From contig JAHDBJ010000005.1 in the NCBI GenBank assembly GCA_020630435.1, positions 1 through 35,328 of the forward strand: a stretch of DNA of 35,328 bases, in the 5' to 3' direction. Below are positions 15,398 to 23,886 of this stretch, in pieces. Source of the DNA: Saprospiraceae bacterium (GTDB lineage Bacteria; Bacteroidota; Bacteroidia; Chitinophagales; Saprospiraceae). The notes under the pieces were generated by a model that made no database searches, had not been told where the DNA came from, and saw only the letters and a list, made by a program, of their open reading frames with translations. Within the stretch, counting starts at the first letter, position 1, and each line of letters starts with the position of its first letter. Made by a program: the position numbers and the translations under genes.

Positions 15398-17512
15398 TTA
15401 AGTATAGATTCCCTTTTGAGTAATCTTTTCAGCAACCTTATCAGGCACTACACCATAATGGTTGAAGGTCATTGTATAATTGGCACGTCCAGCACTTAAA
15501 GCCCTGAGTTGAGCAATATAGCCAAACATTTCAGCCAAAGGAGCATCCGCTTTTAAAACCACCTGTCCTTGTTCTACAGTTTGCCCTTTGATAATCGCTC
15601 TTCGACGATTTAAATCGCCAATGATACTTCCTATATAATCATCTGGTGTAGTCACTTCTACAGACATAATTGGCTCTAACAATTGAGGCATTGCCAAAGG
15701 ACTTGCTTCTTTAAACGTATCTTTTGCAACAAGTTCAAACGCTAAAGCCTTTGATTCATTGACATGAGTTTTACCGTCAATTAATCTTACTTTAAGATGT
15801 TCAAGAGGGTAACCTGCTCGTATTCCTGTTTCCATTGCTAGACGGAAACCTTTTTCAACGCTACTGATATATTCTTTTGGAATAACCCCACCTACGATTT
15901 CATTAACAAATTGCAAACGAGTTTCTCCCTTTTTAAACATATCACTTTCTAAAAAAATGGAATCAACAGGTCCAATTTCGACCTCAATTTCTGCAAAGAG
16001 TCCAGGGCCACCCGTAAACTTCTTCAAGCGTTCTCGATGACGTACTGTTGTCCCTAGTGCCTCTCGATAGCTCACCATTGGTTGACCAACAACACAAGGC
16101 ACTTTAAAATCACCCTGTATTCGATTAATCAAATATTCAAGATGTAATTCCCCCATACCTTGAATTAAAGTTTGCCCTGTTTCATTATCCACTTTAATCT
16201 TAAATGTTGGATCTTCTTCAGCTAATTTCCCAAGTGCGATTCCTAATTTATCAAGATCACTACTTTGTTTGGCTTCTAAAGCGATACTAATAACTGGCTC
16301 AGGTACAAAAAGTGTTTCCAATGCCATGTCTATATCTAGAGCTGTTAAGGTATCTCCAGTACGGATGTCTTTTACTCCAACAATGGCTACAATATCACCT
16401 GCTTGAGCTATTTTTACACTTTGCTGTTTTTCAGCATGGATTTGATACAAGTGACCAATCCTTTGCTTCTGTCCGATGCGTGTCAACTTAATAGATTCTC
16501 CTACTTTGAGCATACCTGAATATATTCGAATAAAAGCCATCTTTCGATGTTGTTTATCAAATGCAATCTTAAATGCTAAAGCAGTAAAAGGTGCATCTAC
16601 CGTTGTTGGAAGTATAAATTCCGCTTTAGTGATTGAATGTACACCATTTATTATTTCAGTATCATTCGGAGCAGGCAAAAAAGCAGCTACAGCATCCATC
16701 AAAGGTTGTACTCCTTTATTCTTATAAGCAGTACCACAAAGAACAGGAATGACGTTCATATTGATAGTTGCTATTCGAATAGCTTTATAAATATCCTCAA
16801 TATGAATTTCAACAGATTCTTCTAAATATTTTTCTAGAAAATCCTCGTTTACTTCTGCCAAAACCTCCAGCAAATTTCTTCTAGCGATTTGAGCTTCTGC
16901 AATCATTTTTTTGGGAATTTCTTGTTCCTCAAAAATCTCTTCATTCCAAATAATTGCTTTCATTTTTAATAAATCAACAATACCTCTAAAACTATCTTCC
17001 TGTCCAACAGGAATCTGTAAAGGTAAAGGTATAGCGTTCAATTTATTTTTAATATCAGCAACTACCTTAGCAAAATCAGCTCCCATACGATCCATCTTAT
17101 TGATGAAAGCAATACGAGGCACTTTATAACGATTTGCTTGTCTCCAGACTGTTTCAGACTGTGGTTCTACTCCTGCTACCGCATCAAATAAAGCAATCAT
17201 ACCATCTAATACCCTTAATGCTCGTTCTACTTCAATTGTAAAATCGACGTGTCCTGGTGTATCAATAATATTAAAGGTATATGTTGCTTCATCCCAATTC
17301 CAGTTGACTTGCGTAACTGCAGCACTAATCGTTATACCTTTTGCCTTTTCCATCTCTTTAGTATCCATTTGAGAAACACCATTATGGGTTTCACCTAATT
17401 TGTGAATCTTTCCTGTATAATAAAGAATACGTTCTGTCAACGTTGTTTTACCAGCATCAATATGTGCCGCAATACCTATATTTCTCAGTTGATTGATATT
17501 TCTAATTTTCAC
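15398..17512 (-). CDS. fusA: Elongation factor G (paralogue outside the str operon)
   Basis: 704 residues with full EF-G architecture. GTPase motifs: G1 AHIDAGKTT (16-24), G2 KGIT (58-61; usually RGIT), G3 DTPGH (84-88, catalytic His88 kept), G4 NKMD (138-141), G5-like CGTA (259-262). Domain IV is present, but its first loop reads [14 protein letters not shown] (497-510) where typical EF-Gs have a QSGGRGQY-type motif. The second loop keeps His583 in [12 protein letters not shown] drives ribosomal translocation and, with RRF, recycling. No rpsL, rpsG or tuf is adjacent, so this is probably an extra EF-G copy, although I cannot see the rest of the genome. It differs from the Bacteroides EF-G2 reported to lack GTPase activity, as its nucleotide motifs are intact. 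Confidence 0.88.
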   Translation of the reverse strand: MKIRNINQLRNIGIAAHIDAGKTTLTERILYYTGKIHKLGETHNGVSQMDTKEMEKAKGITISAAVTQVNWNWDEATYTFNIIDTPGHVDFTIEVERALRVLDGMIALFDAVAGVEPQSETVWRQANRYKVPRIAFINKMDRMGADFAKVVADIKNKLNAIPLPLQIPVGQEDSFRGIVDLLKMKAIIWNEEIFEEQEIPKKMIAEAQIARRNLLEVLAEVNEDFLEKYLEESVEIHIEDIYKAIRIATINMNVIPVLCGTAYKNKGVQPLMDAVAAFLPAPNDTEIINGVHSITKAEFILPTTVDAPFTALAFKIAFDKQHRKMAFIRIYSGMLKVGESIKLTRIGQKQRIGHLYQIHAEKQQSVKIAQAGDIVAIVGVKDIRTGDTLTALDIDMALETLFVPEPVISIALEAKQSSDLDKLGIALGKLAEEDPTFKIKVDNETGQTLIQGMGELHLEYLINRIQGDFKVPCVVGQPMVSYREALGTTVRHRERLKKFTGGPGLFAEIEVEIGPVDSIFLESDMFKKGETRLQFVNEIVGGVIPKEYISSVEKGFRLAMETGIRAGYPLEHLKVRLIDGKTHVNESKALAFELVAKDTFKEASPLAMPQLLEPIMSVEVTTPDDYIGSIIGDLNRRRAIIKGQTVEQGQVVLKADAPLAEMFGYIAQLRALSAGRANYTMTFNHYGVVPDKVAEKITQKGIYT

Positions 17513-17773
17513 TTTTACGTATTTTCCTGTTTACATCAGTCTAGCATTGCCCTATAGTGATGAATAACTATCCGCATCTGATGATTAATCTAATAAAATG
17601 ATATAAAATTCAGGATTATACAGAGGCATAAGAATGCTAGGCTAGCCCCTGTAGCTAGTGAATAAAAGAAGTGGTGTAGGACACACCTCGCAGAATAAGT
17701 TAATAATACGTCTCATAATTAAAACTATTTACCAAACCTTAAACATCAATTGAAAGGAAATAGTTCCATTCTT

Positions 17774-18625
17774 TTAAATTTGATCCTCTATTTCTACTGT
17801 AATACTGTTAACAACAATTTCAATTTGTTGCTCGCTCATACACGAAGGACAAATGAATATACTATTTTTTTGATTCTGGTTCGCTGAAAAAAGAAAAGTG
17901 AAATTTTTCTCATCTACCCAATCACAATGTGAACAATGCTTATGATATTTAATTTGACTGAGTCCATGTAGAGATACTTTTAAAGAATCAAAATCTAGCT
18001 CACATCCTTCAACAGCTTCTAAGGCAAGAGACAATGTATCTATCGTTAATGTATCTTCATTTTTTACTTCTTCTATTGGACTAAAATCTTCTAGAGGGTT
18101 AATGGATATCTCCAAAGGCTCTGAGATGGGTAATGCTTCTTTTACTTTAGGCAATTCAATTGTTTTGGGTTTTGTTACTTCCTTTTCTATTACTACTTCT
18201 TGCTTTTTTATTGTAGTGGGTTTTATTTCTACATTTTTAGGCTTATTATCTTTTACTTTTAAAGGAGGTTTATTTATAACTTTTACTGGTTCAGATGCAA
18301 TTTCTTCTACTTCAATAGACTGCGTTTTAGTTTTTTTAAAGTTGTCCAATAAATTATTAAGTTCTGCTTTCTCCTTAAGAGCTGTTTTTAATTTATTTTT
18401 TTTATTTTTTGATAACGTAGCTTTCTTTTGGCGTTGTTGAAATTTTTGAAGTGGATCTCTATCGGTTTTCTTATTTTTTCTCAAAATAAAAAAACACGCT
18501 GGTACTGCTACCCAAGGAAGGATAAGACCAAAAATTCCCCACCATACAGGATTTTTTTTATATTTTATTGCTCTAACGACACAGTATAATCCAGCACCAA
18601 TACGAATTACATCATAAAATTCCAT
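17774..18625 (-). CDS. Membrane-anchored protein with long charged linker and C-terminal zinc ribbon
   Basis: I do not recognise the family. The N-terminal ~50 residues contain one or two membrane segments, the clearest at about 27-48 (PVWWGIFGLILPWVAVPACFF), followed by a basic stretch. Residues ~55-190 are a low-complexity Lys/Glu/Pro-rich linker with some helical propensity (KKNKLKTALKEKAELNNLL). The C-terminal ~85 residues carry two CxxC pairs, C231/C234 and C259/C262, spaced like a zinc ribbon around a strand (NFTFLFSAN). A cytoplasmic, membrane-tethered zinc module is likely. It is a single gene with a TATATTTG box just upstream at 18660-18667. Confidence 0.62.
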   Translation of the reverse strand: MEFYDVIRIGAGLYCVVRAIKYKKNPVWWGIFGLILPWVAVPACFFILRKNKKTDRDPLQKFQQRQKKATLSKNKKNKLKTALKEKAELNNLLDNFKKTKTQSIEVEEIASEPVKVINKPPLKVKDNKPKNVEIKPTTIKKQEVVIEKEVTKPKTIELPKVKEALPISEPLEISINPLEDFSPIEEVKNEDTLTIDTLSLALEAVEGCELDFDSLKVSLHGLSQIKYHKHCSHCDWVDEKNFTFLFSANQNQKNSIFICPSCMSEQQIEIVVNSITVEIEDQI

Positions 18626-18659
18626 AGGTTTGATATTGCTATAGTTTTACCATCTCCTA

Positions 18660-18667
18660 CAAATATA
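18660..18667 (-). promoter_or_regulatory. -7 box (TATATTTG) for the zinc-ribbon protein gene
   Basis: Exact TAnnTTTG match on the minus strand, about 35 bases before the start codon at 18625. It lies just past the terminator of the preceding gene, as expected for a new transcription unit. Confidence 0.45.
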
Positions 18668-18675
18668 ATAAAATT

Positions 18676-18709
18676 AGAACTCAAAGAATATCCATAATCT
18701 TTGAGTTCT
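18676..18709 (-). terminator. 12-bp hairpin terminator of the ArsC-like gene
   Basis: Perfect arms 18676-18687 and 18698-18709 with a ten-base loop. Minus-strand sequence after the stem is T-rich (TAATTTTATT). It lies about 40 bases after the stop codon at 18749. Confidence 0.7.
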
Positions 18710-18748
18710 TCTATGGTTTAAGAAACTATTTCTGAAAAAGATAATATT

Positions 18749-19147
18749 TTATAAGTTTGGAGCTTTTCTTGGGTTTTTATTGTCTATAAGTTTATAAACA
18801 TCTGTAGGATTTTCGCACAGCACTACTTTTCTACCTTTTATAGCTATGGGTGAACGCATTAGTTCAGGATTTCTAGCAATCACATTCAACCATCCTTCAT
18901 GATCAAACTCCCGTCCTCTAATATGTTTTTGATAATAAGGATGTGCCTTATTCATCAACTCTTTAGGATGTCTATTGAGTGAAGATAAAATCCGTTTCCA
19001 TGACGTACTTGTAGCAGATACATCTTTATAATCATACTTTGTCACGTGTTTTGCTAATCCTTGTGCATGAGCAATCGTTTTTTTATCTGCACTAGAAGCG
19101 GAATTATAATAAATCAAAATTTCACGATCATGTGTTTTCATAGGCAT
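18749..19147 (-). CDS. ArsC/Spx-like thioredoxin-fold protein without the catalytic cysteine
   Basis: 132 residues matching the arsenate reductase (ArsC)/Spx fold: an opening strand ILIYYN, a middle HPKELMNKAHPYYQ that corresponds to the family's LIRTKEP-type region, and the signature ARNPELMRSPIAIKGRKVVL near the C-terminus. The loop that normally reads N-P-x-C is NSAS here, with Ser18 at the catalytic Cys position. The only Cys is in VLCENP. It therefore cannot work as a standard glutaredoxin-coupled arsenate reductase and may be a regulator or binding protein. Met1 or Met3 could be the start. No arsenic resistance gene is nearby. Confidence 0.8.
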   Translation of the reverse strand: MPMKTHDREILIYYNSASSADKKTIAHAQGLAKHVTKYDYKDVSATSTSWKRILSSLNRHPKELMNKAHPYYQKHIRGREFDHEGWLNVIARNPELMRSPIAIKGRKVVLCENPTDVYKLIDNKNPRKAPNL

Positions 19148-19596
19148 AAATTTTATAAATAATCAAAATTGCATTATAAAGTAGTAATTTTTAAAATAAT
19201 CACAAAATTTCATTTAGTTTATTGATAAAAGTTAGTGACTGAGTTTTAATAAAAAACACTTTACAATAAATATTAATTTTTCAATCTATAAAAATGACTA
19301 TTGCGTCTACATAATCAAGATATATTATTTATTTTCTTCTATTATCCACTTCTATATAAAGTACTAGGACTTCGTTCTCAATTAAAAAATCTAATAAATC
19401 TTATTTTTTTGTGACAAAAAAAAGAAATATTTTTCTATAAAAAAGAAAAAAAAATACGCATTTTAATGGGCAAAAATTACTTTCGTCTGCATTTTTATTA
19501 TAACTTTCGGTATAAAGTCTAGTTAGGCATTTTTTAAAGCCATTAACCTTTTAAAATGCTTTAATTCTCAAATAAAACGATGCCACCCCTTCTTAT
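19148..19596. other. 449-base AT-rich intergenic region between divergent genes
   Basis: Very A/T-rich, with an A-run segment around 19410-19455. TACTTTCG at 19478-19485 is one base from the -7 consensus and could serve the AI-2E family transporter gene, leaving a leader of ~110 bases. I see no coding sequence, tRNA or strong hairpin. Confidence 0.5.
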
Positions 19597-20703
19597 ATGA
19601 AGAATATCAATCGATATATTATTGCTGCCATAACCCTTCTTATTGTGGGGTATCTAATGTGGTATTTTAGCGATATTGTTGCTTATGTATTGGTTGCGTG
19701 GGTATTATCTATGGTTGGGCAACCTTTGATGTCTTTTTTAAAAAAAATAAAGATTGGCCAATTCCAATTAGGGCCATCTGCTAGAGCTATTATCACTCTT
19801 ATATGTTACTTTGTTGGATTTGGATTATTACTAGGGCTTTTTGTTCCTTTGGTCGTACAACAAACACAAAATTTGACAGGTGTTGATTATAATGCTATTG
19901 CCATTGCTTTAGAAGAGCCTATAAATCAGATGAATAATTGGCTCGTTGAACAAGGTTTGATACAAGCTGGCAATTCACCTGTTGATCAAGTACAGAAGAC
20001 ATTGCAAGGTCGATTTGATCCTAGTAAAATTGCAGAAGGTTTTAGTTCTTTATTGGGTATTGCAGGAAATTTACTTATTGCTGTATTTTCAATTACGTTC
20101 ATTACTTTTTTCTTTTTAAAGGAAAGTCGCTTATTTGTTGACTTTTTAAAAGCTGTCGTTCCTAGTCGGTATGAACATCAAGTCGTAAATGCAGTAGAAA
20201 ATTCAAGTAAAATGCTTACTCGCTATTTTAGTGGGGTGTTGTTTCAAATCACAATAATTACAATCCTTGTAACATTAGCACTAACAATACTAGGAGTTCC
20301 TAATGCTTTATTGATTGGATTTTTCGCTGCACTAATTAATGTAATTCCTTATGTGGGACCAATTATTGGTGCATTGTTTGGCGTTTTCATTACAATTTCA
20401 TCTAATTTAGATTTAGAATTCTACAACGAAATGTTGCCCTTATTATCCAAAGTGGTTATCGTTTTCGTTTGTATGCAAATGATAGACAATTTTTTATTAC
20501 AGCCATTTATTTTTTCTAATAGTGTTTCTGCTCATCCGCTTGAGATTTTTATTGTAATTTTGATAGGTTCAAAATTAGGAGGCATTGTCGGTATGGTTCT
20601 CGCTATTCCAACCTATACCGTTTTTAGAGTAATTGCCCGAATATTTTTGAGTGAATTTGAGATAGTCCAGAAGTTAACAGGTAATATGGATAATGTCAGT
20701 TGA
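19597..20703 (+). CDS. AI-2E family transporter (PerM-like permease)
   Basis: 368 residues with the family layout: two N-terminal membrane spans (residues ~5-45), one at ~62-85, a soluble segment at ~90-150, then spans at ~155-175 and a C-terminal block. The block contains the conserved INVIPYVGPIIGALFG motif, LLQPFIFSNSVSAHPLEIF and the IGSKLGGIVGMVLAIPTY loop. The family is named for AI-2 export, but members include Na+/H+ antiporters and uncharacterised permeases, so the substrate is open. The next gene starts 71 bases downstream on the same strand behind a hairpin. Confidence 0.9.
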   Translation: MKNINRYIIAAITLLIVGYLMWYFSDIVAYVLVAWVLSMVGQPLMSFLKKIKIGQFQLGPSARAIITLICYFVGFGLLLGLFVPLVVQQTQNLTGVDYNAIAIALEEPINQMNNWLVEQGLIQAGNSPVDQVQKTLQGRFDPSKIAEGFSSLLGIAGNLLIAVFSITFITFFFLKESRLFVDFLKAVVPSRYEHQVVNAVENSSKMLTRYFSGVLFQITIITILVTLALTILGVPNALLIGFFAALINVIPYVGPIIGALFGVFITISSNLDLEFYNEMLPLLSKVVIVFVCMQMIDNFLLQPFIFSNSVSAHPLEIFIVILIGSKLGGIVGMVLAIPTYTVFRVIARIFLSEFEIVQKLTGNMDNVS

Positions 20704-20726
20704 GCAAATTATAAATCATCATTAAA

Positions 20727-20757
20727 GTTCTTTGATGGTCTTTGTCCATTAAAGAAC
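20727..20757 (+). promoter_or_regulatory. 12-bp stem-loop just upstream of the YbjN-like gene
   Basis: Arms 20727-20738 and 20746-20757 pair along 12 positions (one G-U) around a seven-base loop. It ends 17 bases before ATG 20775 and is followed by A residues, not T, so it is not a standard terminator. It could affect ribosome access or mRNA processing. Confidence 0.5.
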
Positions 20758-20774
20758 AAAAAGCAAACAATAGA

Positions 20775-22100
20775 ATGGGATTATTTGATCGTTTATTCCG
20801 AGTAAGTAGAGATAAGATCAAGCAGCCAGATATCCATTTCGGGCGGTATAGTGATTCATATAAAGCAGATCGAAAATATGACGAATGGGATAAATCACTT
20901 GATTTATTTGAGCAAAAACAATATTTGTCAGCTTATACTTCGTTTTTTGAATATCTCAAAGATGACCACGAAGAAAATGTCTCCTATACGGTTGAAGACG
21001 ATAAGATCTCTTTTGAGTTGTATCAAGGCTCTAAAAAAGTATTTGGTATAGCTTCTAAAGATCATGTAATGGCAGAAGCTAAAGTAGCTCAATCTGATAA
21101 ACCAAATGTTGGATTTATGAGACGATTGTTAGAAAAAAACTTCCAACTTAAATACAGTCGTTTTGCTTTGGATGAGACGGAAGACATTTCTATTATCTTC
21201 AATACCTATACGATTGATGGCTCTCCTTTCAAATTATACTATGCTTTAAAAGAACTTGCTATAAATGCGGATAAACTCGATGATCTTTTAATTGACGAAT
21301 TCGATATGTTACATCCTGTAGAAATGGGGCATATTACAGAGATTAAAACAGAACAAAAGGAAGTAAAATATCACTTTATAATAAAAGAAATAAAAAAAAT
21401 ATTAGATAGAATTGATAACGGTCGACTAGATGCTAATCAGTATCCTAGTGGTATTGCTTATGCGTTACTAGACTTATCTTATAAATTGGATTACCTCATA
21501 AGACCCGAAGGTTATCTAATGGAAACAATAGAACGTATTCATCGAAAATATTTTGCTCAAGATGGCGTATCTTCTATTCATATTAACCATGAGCTGAGAA
21601 CAGAGTTCGAGTCTTTATTAGAACGGGACAAAGAAGAGTTTTATAAGGAGATGTATAGAGTAAAAGCGACCTTTGGCATCACTACGCCAATTAACCATGA
21701 GCAACTTGCTAATTTTATTGATGCCGAGCTTAAAAATATGGATTGGTATATTGAAAATGGCCATCGAGATTATGCCTTAGCAGTTCCTGGTTACATTACA
21801 GGTTTTTGTTTATTTAATTGGGCACCTCCTAGACCTGTCCGTGAATTAATACATCTTTATTTTGAAGTAATGGAAATTGATTTCTTCAAATCTTTGGGTT
21901 TTCAACTAGATTTTCATGATAATGAAAAATTAAACAAGAGCGCAATTAAAGATGAAATTCAGAATATTGTAAAAAACAATGTTCGAAAATTTCCAAAATT
22001 TAAACCCAATACGAAAAAACTGAATTTTGATTCTAAGTTTTCTTTCGCTAAATCATTTTTATTGATGATCAGAGATCTCGATTTAACTAAAATTGATTAA
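20775..22100 (+). CDS. YbjN-like domain protein, function unknown
   Basis: ATG 20775 (MGLFDRLFRVSRDK) is chosen over an in-frame TTG 11 codons upstream, which falls in the loop of a stem-loop. The 441-residue protein lacks a signal peptide and membrane spans. Residues ~40-175 look like the YbjN / type III chaperone-like fold, with ISFELYQGSKKVFGIASK and then VGFMRRLLEKNFQLKYSRFALD, followed by KLYYALKELAINADKLDDLL. Residues ~195-300 are helical; ~305-441 form an unrecognised alpha/beta region with a Trp/Pro-rich segment (FNWAPPRPVREL). The next gene encodes a protease whose C-terminus has the same kind of fold, so the two may act together. Family assignment is by pattern only. Confidence 0.65.
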   Translation: MGLFDRLFRVSRDKIKQPDIHFGRYSDSYKADRKYDEWDKSLDLFEQKQYLSAYTSFFEYLKDDHEENVSYTVEDDKISFELYQGSKKVFGIASKDHVMAEAKVAQSDKPNVGFMRRLLEKNFQLKYSRFALDETEDISIIFNTYTIDGSPFKLYYALKELAINADKLDDLLIDEFDMLHPVEMGHITEIKTEQKEVKYHFIIKEIKKILDRIDNGRLDANQYPSGIAYALLDLSYKLDYLIRPEGYLMETIERIHRKYFAQDGVSSIHINHELRTEFESLLERDKEEFYKEMYRVKATFGITTPINHEQLANFIDAELKNMDWYIENGHRDYALAVPGYITGFCLFNWAPPRPVRELIHLYFEVMEIDFFKSLGFQLDFHDNEKLNKSAIKDEIQNIVKNNVRKFPKFKPNTKKLNFDSKFSFAKSFLLMIRDLDLTKID

Positions 22101-22206
22101 ACGCTAAAACTTTATGATTACTTTTAAATTTATATTGCCTAAACCAATATTTTATTAAAATATGTTCGATTAGAATTAGATTACTTATTGTCTAATATTT
22201 ATTCTT

Positions 22207-23298
22207 ATGAAAGACTTTATAGAGTTATACAAAGATGTTGTTGTTCAAATTGCTACACCACATAATATTGGCACTGGTTTTTATTTAAAGAAAAATCATA
22301 TTATTATCACTAATGAACACGTCATCCATGATAATAAGGAAGTGACTATTGAAGGAGAGACTTTTGAGCGACAAATTGCTAATGTTATTTATACTGATCC
22401 TAGACACGATCTAGCCTTCATAAAACCTTTAAAAGAACTCAATACCACAGATGTTAAATTAGGAGCAGTAGATATACTTAAAGAGGGAGATACTGTAATT
22501 GCAGTAGGTCATCCTTTTGGACTAAAGTATAGTGCCACTAAAGGTATTATCTCAAATATGACACATCAGCAAAATGATCTCAATTATTTTCAACATGATG
22601 CTGCTCTTAATCCTGGGAATAGTGGTGGTCCATTAATTGATCAAGAAGGAAGAGTCGTTGGTGTAAACACATTTATAATAAAAGATGGTAATAGTATCGG
22701 CTTTTCGTTACCTATTAATTATCTAAAAAGCATTATAGAAGAATTTCAACCTTCTTTAAATAATATAGGCACTCGTTGCCCTTCTTGTACCAATATTGTT
22801 TTTGAAACAAATCCCGAAGACTCTTACTGTCCTCATTGTGGTACAAAAATCCAACTTATTTCTAAAATAAAAGATTACGAACCTGTTGGTGTGCCTAAAA
22901 CACTTGAAGAACTCCTAAAAAAGACAGGACACGATGTAAGACTAGCAAGAAGAGGTCCTAATGCTTGGCAAATCAATCAGGGTAGTGCTAAAATCAATAT
23001 CTATTATAATGAAAAAACAGGCTTAATCATTGGTGATGCCTATCTTTGTAATTTGCCCAAAAAAGATATTGCTCCCATTTATAAATACCTATTACGAGAA
23101 AATCATTCATTATCGGGACTTACTTTTAGTGTTAAAGAACAAGATATTGTGCTATCCTTACTTATTTATGATCAATACCTAAATGAAGAAACTGGCATGA
23201 AATTATTTAAACATTTATTTGACAAAGCGGATGATTATGATAATATACTTGTAGAGCAATATGGCGCTGTATGGAAAAATGAAGACGAAAAAGCTTAA
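22207..23298 (+). CDS. Cytoplasmic trypsin-like serine protease with zinc ribbon and C-terminal YbjN-like domain
   Basis: The chymotrypsin-fold domain (residues 1-180) has a full triad: H38 in TNEHVI, D68 in RHDLAF and S139 in PGNSGGPL, as in HtrA/DegP-type proteases. No signal peptide or transmembrane segment is seen, so it should be cytoplasmic. There is no PDZ domain. Instead a zinc ribbon follows, with C191/C194 and C208/C211 (RCPSC...YCPHCG). Residues ~229-350 then form a YbjN-like domain with WQINQGSAKINIYY, IYKYLLRENHSLSGLTFSV and KADDYDNIL. The last part aligns by eye with residues 113-172 of the preceding protein. The C-terminal modules probably select or present substrates. The next gene starts 29 bases downstream. 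Confidence 0.82.
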   Translation: MKDFIELYKDVVVQIATPHNIGTGFYLKKNHIIITNEHVIHDNKEVTIEGETFERQIANVIYTDPRHDLAFIKPLKELNTTDVKLGAVDILKEGDTVIAVGHPFGLKYSATKGIISNMTHQQNDLNYFQHDAALNPGNSGGPLIDQEGRVVGVNTFIIKDGNSIGFSLPINYLKSIIEEFQPSLNNIGTRCPSCTNIVFETNPEDSYCPHCGTKIQLISKIKDYEPVGVPKTLEELLKKTGHDVRLARRGPNAWQINQGSAKINIYYNEKTGLIIGDAYLCNLPKKDIAPIYKYLLRENHSLSGLTFSVKEQDIVLSLLIYDQYLNEETGMKLFKHLFDKADDYDNILVEQYGAVWKNEDEKA

Positions 23299-23327
23299 TT
23301 TTTAAAAGAAAATTTAAATATTTTTTT

Positions 23328-23846
23328 ATGAAAACGCTACTATACTCTTTTTGCAAAATTGGGACGATTCTTGTTGGACTTTTATATGTTTTTATGAACT
23401 TTCAAGCTTGTACTCAAGCCTCTAATAATACAACTGAAAAAATAGACGTGCAAGAAGTATCTTTGTATGACGAAATGTTAGCAAAATCTGTCCAAGCGGA
23501 TGAATATGGAATGAGAAAATATGTGATGGCTTTTCTTAAAGCTGGTCCTAATCGAGATCAAGATTCTCTAACCGCCGTTAATCTACAAAAAGCACATATG
23601 GATAATATTGGCCGATTGGCTGAAGAAGGGAAATTATCTCTAGCTGGTCCGTTTTTAGATAATGGTAATTTAAGAGGTATATATATTTTCAATGTTGAAT
23701 CTATAGAGGAGGCTAAAAAATTAACGGCAAGTGACCCTGCAATACAAGCAGGAAGGTTGATAATGGAACTCCATCCTTGGTATGGTTCTGCTGCATTAAT
23801 TAAAGTCAATGAAATTCATAAAAAACTCAGCAAAACCCCTTTATAA
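23328..23846 (+). CDS. YciI-like (YCII-related) domain lipoprotein
   Basis: The N-terminus has a hydrophobic stretch (residues 11-25) and the lipobox FQAC with Cys28, so it is probably a lipoprotein. Residues ~60-165 match the YciI-related fold: RKYVMAFLKAGPNRDQ, then LQKAHMDNIGRLAEEGKLSLAGPF with the conserved His, and LRGIYIFNVESIEEAKKL followed by DPAIQAGRLIMELHPWYGSA. YciI-type proteins are small ferredoxin-like enzymes or binding proteins; a lipid-anchored form with an extra N-terminal linker is typical of Bacteroidota. The substrate is unknown. It lies tightly between the protease and the TMTC-like gene. Confidence 0.82.
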   Translation: MKTLLYSFCKIGTILVGLLYVFMNFQACTQASNNTTEKIDVQEVSLYDEMLAKSVQADEYGMRKYVMAFLKAGPNRDQDSLTAVNLQKAHMDNIGRLAEEGKLSLAGPFLDNGNLRGIYIFNVESIEEAKKLTASDPAIQAGRLIMELHPWYGSAALIKVNEIHKKLSKTPL

Positions 23847-23886
23847 TTATAGCAAATTCTCCCTAAATCACGAATAATAATACTCG

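Noticed and set aside
17513-17773. Possible tRNA or small RNA in the gap upstream of EF-G
   Set aside because: Only short weak hairpins (for example GGTGT/ACACC near 17672-17690) are present. There is no cloverleaf or T-arm motif.
19400-19460. A-rich tract that might be a replication or integration site
   Set aside because: Simple A runs are common in this genome, and no repeated box, integrase gene or attachment repeat is nearby.
20851-21051. Alternative plus-strand frame inside the YbjN-like gene
   Set aside because: It lies wholly within the longer gene, and the main frame has the protein-like pattern throughout.
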